From: an uncultured Erysipelotrichaceae bacterium
GTDB taxonomy: Bacteria > Bacillota_I > Bacilli_A > RFN20 > CAG-826
Assembly (NCBI GenBank): GCA_902793515.1
Contig: CADBDO010000022.1
Span: 1-9,803 of the forward strand
DNA length: 9,803 bases
Direction of reading: 5' to 3'
Shown here piece by piece: positions 6,389 through 9,803 of the stretch. Every line of letters starts with the position of its first letter. The first letter of the stretch is position 1. The notes under the pieces were generated by a model. That model had not been told where the DNA came from, searched no databases, and saw only the letters and a list, made by a program, of their open reading frames with translations. The position numbers and the translations under genes were made by a program.

Positions 6389-7500
6389 ACGTTGAAACGG
6401 AAGAAGACGACATCGCCGTCTTGCATCACGTAGTCCTTTCCTTCGAAGCGAAGCTTTCCTGCTTCTTTGACGGCTAACTCGCTGCCATAGGTTTTGAAAT
6501 CCTCGAATTTATAAACCTCGGCTTTGATGAAGCCTTTCTCGAAATCGCTATGGATGATGCCGGCGCATTGAGGCGCGGTCATGCCGTTTCTAAAAGTCCA
6601 GGCACGGCACTCATCGGTTCCACAGGTTAAGAACGTTGAGAGGTTGAGAAGTTTGTAGGAAGCTTTGACGAGTTTGTCTAAGCCGGATTCTGTCGCTCCG
6701 ATGCTTTCGAGGAATTCTTTCTTCTCCTCTTCGCTAGAGAGCTGAGAGATCTCATATTCGATGCCGCAGGAGAGTGGGATGCATTCTGCATTCTCCTGGG
6801 CGGCGATGGCTTTGACGGTTTGATAGTAAGCGCAGTTGTCGAGGTCAGCGTAATCGCTGTCGGCGACGTTAGCGACGTAAAGGATTGGTTTGAGGGAAAG
6901 AAGGAAGAAATTCTTCCTTGCGTATTCAAGCTGATCGCTCGTTAAGCCTTTGACGGTTCTCGCGGATTTGCCTTCTTCGAGAACGGCTTTGATGGCGGTA
7001 AGAATTGGCATCTCGTAGAGAGCCTGCTTGTCTTTGGTGATTCTGGCTTTGGATTCCATCTTGCCGATGCGGTTATTCACCGTATCAAGATCGGCCATCG
7101 AAAGCTCAAGGTTGATGACGTCGATATCGTTGGCCGGATCGACAGGTTCTTCGTTGTAACGAAGGACGGCAGCGTTATCGAAGCAACGGACGACTTCGAC
7201 GATGGCGTCGCATTCACGGATGGCGGCAAGGAACTGGTTGCCAAGGCCTTCTCCTTTGGAGGCGCCTTTGACCAAACCTGCGATGTCATAGAAATCGAAG
7301 GTGGCGTTGATCTTCTTCTTTGGGTTGAAGACTTTGGTGAGATAATCGAGCCTCTCATCTGGAACCAAAACAACCCCAGTGTTTGGGTTGATGGTCGCGA
7401 ATGGGTAGTTCTCCGCTAAAACGTGCGAATTCGTAATCGCGTTGAAGAGTGTTGATTTGCCTACGTTTGGGAGGCCGACGATACCTGCTTTTAATGCCAT
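6385..7500 (-). CDS. ychF: YchF/OLA1-family ribosome-binding ATPase
   Basis: A 371-aa Obg-related P-loop protein. Members of the family bind ribosomes and usually prefer ATP, and they have been tied to translation under stress. G1 is GLPNVGKST (9-17), switch II is DIAGLVKGASKGEGLGNQFL (72-91), and a coiled-coil insertion covers about 128-190. G4 is NVAD (211-214) where relatives mostly have NxxE. The C-terminal TGS-like domain (about 287-371) contains TFLTCG, ECRAWTFRNGMTAPQCAG, IHSDFEKGFI and the closing DGDVVFFRFNV. The start is the ATG at 7500, giving the family-standard MALKAGIVGLPNVGKS. A TTG two codons upstream is rejected. AGGA lies about 13 nt upstream, a weak SD. It is the first gene of the operon, with a good promoter and a palindrome just upstream. 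Confidence 0.97.
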   Translation of the reverse strand: MALKAGIVGLPNVGKSTLFNAITNSHVLAENYPFATINPNTGVVLVPDERLDYLTKVFNPKKKINATFDFYDIAGLVKGASKGEGLGNQFLAAIRECDAIVEVVRCFDNAAVLRYNEEPVDPANDIDVINLELSMADLDTVNNRIGKMESKARITKDKQALYEMPILTAIKAVLEEGKSARTVKGLTSDQLEYARKNFFLLSLKPILYVANVADSDYADLDNCAYYQTVKAIAAQENAECIPLSCGIEYEISQLSSEEEKKEFLESIGATESGLDKLVKASYKLLNLSTFLTCGTDECRAWTFRNGMTAPQCAGIIHSDFEKGFIKAEVYKFEDFKTYGSELAVKEAGKLRFEGKDYVMQDGDVVFFRFNV

Positions 7501-7525
7501 AAACAACTTCTAATCCTATGTTGCG

Positions 7526-7542
7526 TAGAGATTATATCTCTA
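7526..7542. repeat. Perfect 17-bp palindrome centred on the ychF -10 box
   Basis: TAGAGAT-TAT-ATCTCTA on the plus strand has perfect 7-bp arms around a 3-nt centre. The -10 hexamer of the ychF promoter (7531-7536) lies inside it. It has no poly-T tail, so it is not a terminator. A dimeric repressor binding here would block the promoter, but no such regulator is encoded in the window. Confidence 0.65.
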
Positions 7543-7559
7543 ACTCATTTTGATTTGAA
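7531..7559 (-). promoter_or_regulatory. Sigma-A-type promoter of the ychF-ispF-argS-rpoE operon
   Basis: On the minus strand TTCAAA (7559-7554, 4 of 6 to TTGACA) and a perfect TATAAT (7536-7531) are 17 bp apart. The start of transcription is expected near 7524, giving a leader of about 24 nt before the ychF ATG. Confidence 0.75.
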
Positions 7560-7602
7560 CAAAAGAAAATAGTATTTCGATTTTCTTCGATAAAACCTAA
7601 AG

Positions 7603-7630
7603 AAAAGCCTCTCATTATGAAGAGGCTTTT
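7603..7630 (-). terminator. Terminator of the cold-shock gene
   Basis: AAAAGCCTCT (7603-7612) pairs perfectly with AGAGGCTTTT (7621-7630) over an 8-nt loop. The stem is 10 bp including A/T flanks that give a T run on either strand. It begins about 26 nt past the csp stop and separates csp from the ychF promoter. Confidence 0.88.
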
Positions 7631-7656
7631 GTGAACAAATATATATTTACAACGAA

Positions 7657-7863
7657 CTACTGAACTTTTTTCACATCTTTAGCGCGGAGACCACGAGCGT
7701 TATTCTCGTCGACTTCGAACTCAACATTGTCGCCCTGGTCAAGGCTCTTGTAGCGTTCTTCGCTAATGATGGAACTGTAGTGGAAGAAGTAATCCTGGTT
7801 ATCCTCGGCACGGATAAAACCAAAACCCTTTTCCTTGTTGAACATCTTTACAGATCCCTTCAT
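7657..7863 (-). CDS. csp: Cold-shock domain RNA chaperone
   Basis: A 68-aa single-domain CSD protein, the normal family length, that binds single-stranded RNA/DNA and melts mRNA structure. RNP1 is KGFGFI (residues 12-17, in FNKEKGFGFI) and RNP2 is DYFFHYS (residues 23-29), where most bacterial Csp have VFVHFS or VFAHFS. The end NARGLRAKDVKKV matches the usual 'GPQAANV.. ' strand region only loosely. The ATG at 7863 is chosen because it begins the family sequence MKGSVKMFN and AAAGGA lies 4 nt upstream. An in-frame ATT at 7914 would add 17 untypical residues. It is transcribed alone, with a leader region at 7864-7943 and its own terminator. Confidence 0.95.
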   Translation of the reverse strand: MKGSVKMFNKEKGFGFIRAEDNQDYFFHYSSIISEERYKSLDQGDNVEFEVDENNARGLRAKDVKKVQ

Positions 7864-7943
7864 AACATCCTTTCTTTTGCAATGTATGAAAAATTGCTGA
7901 GATAAATATATCATTTATCACCCACAAAAAGATATAGCAAAAC
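7864..7943 (-). promoter_or_regulatory. AT-rich csp leader and promoter region with two inverted repeats
   Basis: This 80-nt gap should hold the csp promoter. On the minus strand TTGCTA is followed 17 bp later by TAAATG with an upstream TGA, a weak extended -10, and TATATT overlaps nearby. GATAAATATATCATTTATC at 7901-7919 is a palindrome with 7-bp arms and a 5-nt centre over these -10 candidates. GCAAT (7879-7883) and ATTGC (7893-7897) could form a small hairpin just before the SD. No terminator for the upstream permease gene is visible here, so read-through into csp is possible. Confidence 0.45.
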
Positions 7944-9803
7944 CTAAGTTTTTTCCTCTTCTCTCAAAAAATTTCTCTTCTTCACCCAAACACGGATGAA
8001 GAGCAAAGCGACGACAAGACCAATTAGACCAAGGACGACAGTCACTAGAGGAGGTACGAAATCAGGGCGGAATGGAGCGCTTGAAGAGAAGCTTTCTTTG
8101 ATGACGGAATCCACTGCTACTTCAAGCGTGAAAAGAGAAATTACTGCAGTGATTATCGAATAAATCGTGACGATGAGGAGACTAGCGCCATAGCTCTCAA
8201 AAATCTCTTCTCGCTTAATTCCAAGAGTGTGGAGCAGCTTCCCTTCATGTTTGTTTTCTAGCCCTGTCAGCAAGGCGACGACAAGGAGAAGGAAGCCCGC
8301 GGTGATCAAAGTGGCCACACTTGCGATTTCTAAGGCGAGTTTCACATACGTTATTACAGAATTAACTGATTCTTTGACCGCTTTCGAAGGATCGACGAAC
8401 CTATAGGCGGGGTATTGAGCACCCAAAATCTTTGTGACTTCTTCTCCGTCATAACCCTTCTTGAGTCTGAAGACCGCTTTAGCAGGACCAAGGAGAAAAG
8501 AACTCATTCCGAATACGTCTCTCCAATAATCGACACACCAATATTCGGTGCCGTATAAGACATCGAGGTCGTTCTCCACTACTCCAACAACTTTCAGTTC
8601 CCCAATACGGTAATCCCTGTTGAGGTATTCTCCAGATATTGAACTCTCAACCATCCCAGCACAGTAGAGCCTTTCATTTTCGCCAAGTTTGGCCTTAAGG
8701 CCACTGCTGATACAGATCTCGTTTGAGTTATCTGGGATTCTCCCTTCGATAAGCCCGGAGAGATCACTTGAGAAAGTGAGAGCGGTATTCCTCGGTTTCA
8801 TCACGCTTCCCATGACTACGGTCGGCGGGAGTTTGATGTCGCTCATCGCATCGACTCTGAGCACTCTTGTTAGAGCGTCGCTCGCCATTTCGACATCGTT
8901 TCTTGATGAGCCAAGGAAAAATGGACTTGTGAAACCGCAGGCTAAAGAATCCGGATAGAAGGAATATGAATTCTCACCATAGATTTCTTTGGAAGAAAAG
9001 CATTCGTGATTTCCTATTTCCTCCATCTTTTTCGGAGAGAGGTAATCAGCGTCAGAGACATAGACGTAATAGCGCTTAAGATCTGAAACAAAACCTTTCC
9101 TGTTATGTGTCTGATCGTAGGTGTAGCTCGTTCTTTCGTAGACATAGTGTGAGTCTTTTTCCTTTCTCGATTTTTCAAAAAATCCCTGCAAATCATCATT
9201 TAATTGCAGAAAACATGCCTTATTTAGGATCCATGGCTTAGTGTGGTTTTCCTCGTTGTCGCTAGGAAACCTCATCTTCTCTTCGAGGACATATTCGTTC
9301 CATTTGTGGTCGTAATGAAGGATTGTTGGAGCGCTTCCTTCGGTAACTGAGACCACTTTGAAATACTGGGTGTCAGCATATTTCCAGTCGTCGTTGGCGA
9401 CCTCAAGGAATAAGTCGAGCGGCTGGTTCATGAGATATCTTCCAAGCGTCTCGTAGTCCCTAAGTATCTGAAGACCTTCACACACCTTGACCATTGCAGA
9501 ATACGGGAGAGCGAGAACTACCTGGTCTTGCTCTAAGACACTAGGCAAGGAAGGATAGAAAGTCTGATCTTTATAGTCCTCAAGCCATAAGAAATCATTA
9601 ATCGATCTAACCGACATCGAGGGGACATCTATGGCTTTGCCATAAGAAGAGAAATAGAGATGATTCGCGTTTGGGAAATAACTCTCAAAAGGGGTTATGT
9701 AAGATACCCCGTAGCCTTCTACGTACTGCGAGTTCTTCTTTGCAAGGTCCATGACCTCTTCTTCACTGGCAGAAACAACTCTTCCGAAAGATGGGGCGGA
9801 GCC
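7944..9803 (-). CDS. FtsX-type ABC transporter permease, 5' part outside the window
   Basis: The frame stays open to the right edge, so at least 619 residues are visible and the N-terminus is missing. The ATG at 9752 has no convincing SD, and 17 in-frame sense codons precede it (GSAPSFGRVVSASEEEV), so it is probably internal. The last about 135 residues hold the FtsX permease module: membrane segment 1 at about 487-515, a cytosolic loop (ENKHEGKLLHTLGIKREEIFES) typical of the ATPase-coupling region, segment 2 at about 538-568, segment 3 at about 584-605, and a basic tail KKRNFLREEEKT. The preceding about 480 residues are polar, rich in Tyr, Ser and Asp, and most likely extracytoplasmic. They contain a MacB-like periplasmic-core feel near GRIPDNSNEICISSGLKAKLGE and DYRIGELKVVGVVE. 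The first transmembrane helix and any ATPase, fused or separate, would lie beyond the edge. The substrate is unknown; antimicrobial peptide, lipoprotein or cell-wall roles are all possible for this class. Confidence 0.85.
   Translation of the reverse strand, partial: GSAPSFGRVVSASEEEVMDLAKKNSQYVEGYGVSYITPFESYFPNANHLYFSSYGKAIDVPSMSVRSINDFLWLEDYKDQTFYPSLPSVLEQDQVVLALPYSAMVKVCEGLQILRDYETLGRYLMNQPLDLFLEVANDDWKYADTQYFKVVSVTEGSAPTILHYDHKWNEYVLEEKMRFPSDNEENHTKPWILNKACFLQLNDDLQGFFEKSRKEKDSHYVYERTSYTYDQTHNRKGFVSDLKRYYVYVSDADYLSPKKMEEIGNHECFSSKEIYGENSYSFYPDSLACGFTSPFFLGSSRNDVEMASDALTRVLRVDAMSDIKLPPTVVMGSVMKPRNTALTFSSDLSGLIEGRIPDNSNEICISSGLKAKLGENERLYCAGMVESSISGEYLNRDYRIGELKVVGVVENDLDVLYGTEYWCVDYWRDVFGMSSFLLGPAKAVFRLKKGYDGEEVTKILGAQYPAYRFVDPSKAVKESVNSVITYVKLALEIASVATLITAGFLLLVVALLTGLENKHEGKLLHTLGIKREEIFESYGASLLIVTIYSIITAVISLFTLEVAVDSVIKESFSSSAPFRPDFVPPLVTVVLGLIGLVVALLFIRVWVKKRNFLREEEKT

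Noticed and set aside
9750..9803. ATG at 9752 as the true start of the permease
   Set aside because: The frame continues with 17 sense codons to the window edge, no SD of useful spacing is present, and the FtsX N-terminal helix is missing.
1..9803. Search for CRISPR arrays, tRNA or rRNA genes, IS ends, toxin-antitoxin pairs and phage genes
   Set aside because: No spaced repeat series, cloverleaf, transposase-like protein or attachment repeat was found by reading both strands.

Overview
The window reads as ordinary, densely coded chromosome of a low-to-moderate-GC Firmicute, probably an uncultured gut-type Bacilli lineage near Erysipelotrichales/RF39. This is an inference. It rests on an RNA polymerase delta subunit (a Firmicutes-specific protein) next to argS, on a mix of Shine-Dalgarno and SD-less starts, and on compact operons with short A/U-flanked terminators. 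TGA is a true stop here (ychF, ispF) and Trp is TGG, so the genetic code is the standard bacterial one and not the Mycoplasma code. The isoprenoid route is the MEP pathway (ispF). No rRNA, tRNA, CRISPR array, insertion sequence or phage gene was seen, and no gap between genes exceeds about 160 bases.

Layout from left to right. (1) Positions 86-2182, minus strand: an RQC-like winged-helix small protein followed 2 nt later by an M3-family oligoendopeptidase, ending at a strong terminator. (2) Positions 2183-2269: a compact divergent promoter region. (3) Positions 2270-2587, plus strand: an Nfu-type Fe-S scaffold, the only rightward gene, with a bidirectional terminator shared with the next unit. 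(4) Positions 2642-3729, minus: a 78-aa two-helix membrane protein of unknown function, a terminator, then a CysQ/inositol-monophosphatase family phosphatase. (5) Positions 3841-7500, minus: a tight operon ychF-ispF-argS-rpoE (4-nt overlap, then 3-nt and 16-nt gaps), with a good sigma-A-type promoter upstream of ychF and a terminator after rpoE. (6) Positions 7657-7863, minus: a monocistronic cold-shock protein. (7) Positions 7944-9803, minus: the C-terminal part of a large FtsX-type ABC permease running off the right edge.

The genes are mostly housekeeping: translation and ribosome-associated ATPase, isoprenoid precursor synthesis, tRNA charging, RNA polymerase tuning, RNA chaperone, Fe-S assembly, peptide turnover and nucleotide phosphate recycling. 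I do not see an obviously new multi-gene system. The points worth a second look are regulatory and fine-scale. A perfect 17-bp palindrome is centred on the -10 box of the ychF operon. A 9-bp inverted repeat brackets the -10 box and the start codon of nfu. The two divergent genes next to it both look leaderless. IspF has a charge-swapped R-G-E to E-G-K loop. An uncharacterised RQC-like protein is translationally coupled to a peptidase, and an orphan small membrane protein carries a duplicated LDII motif.
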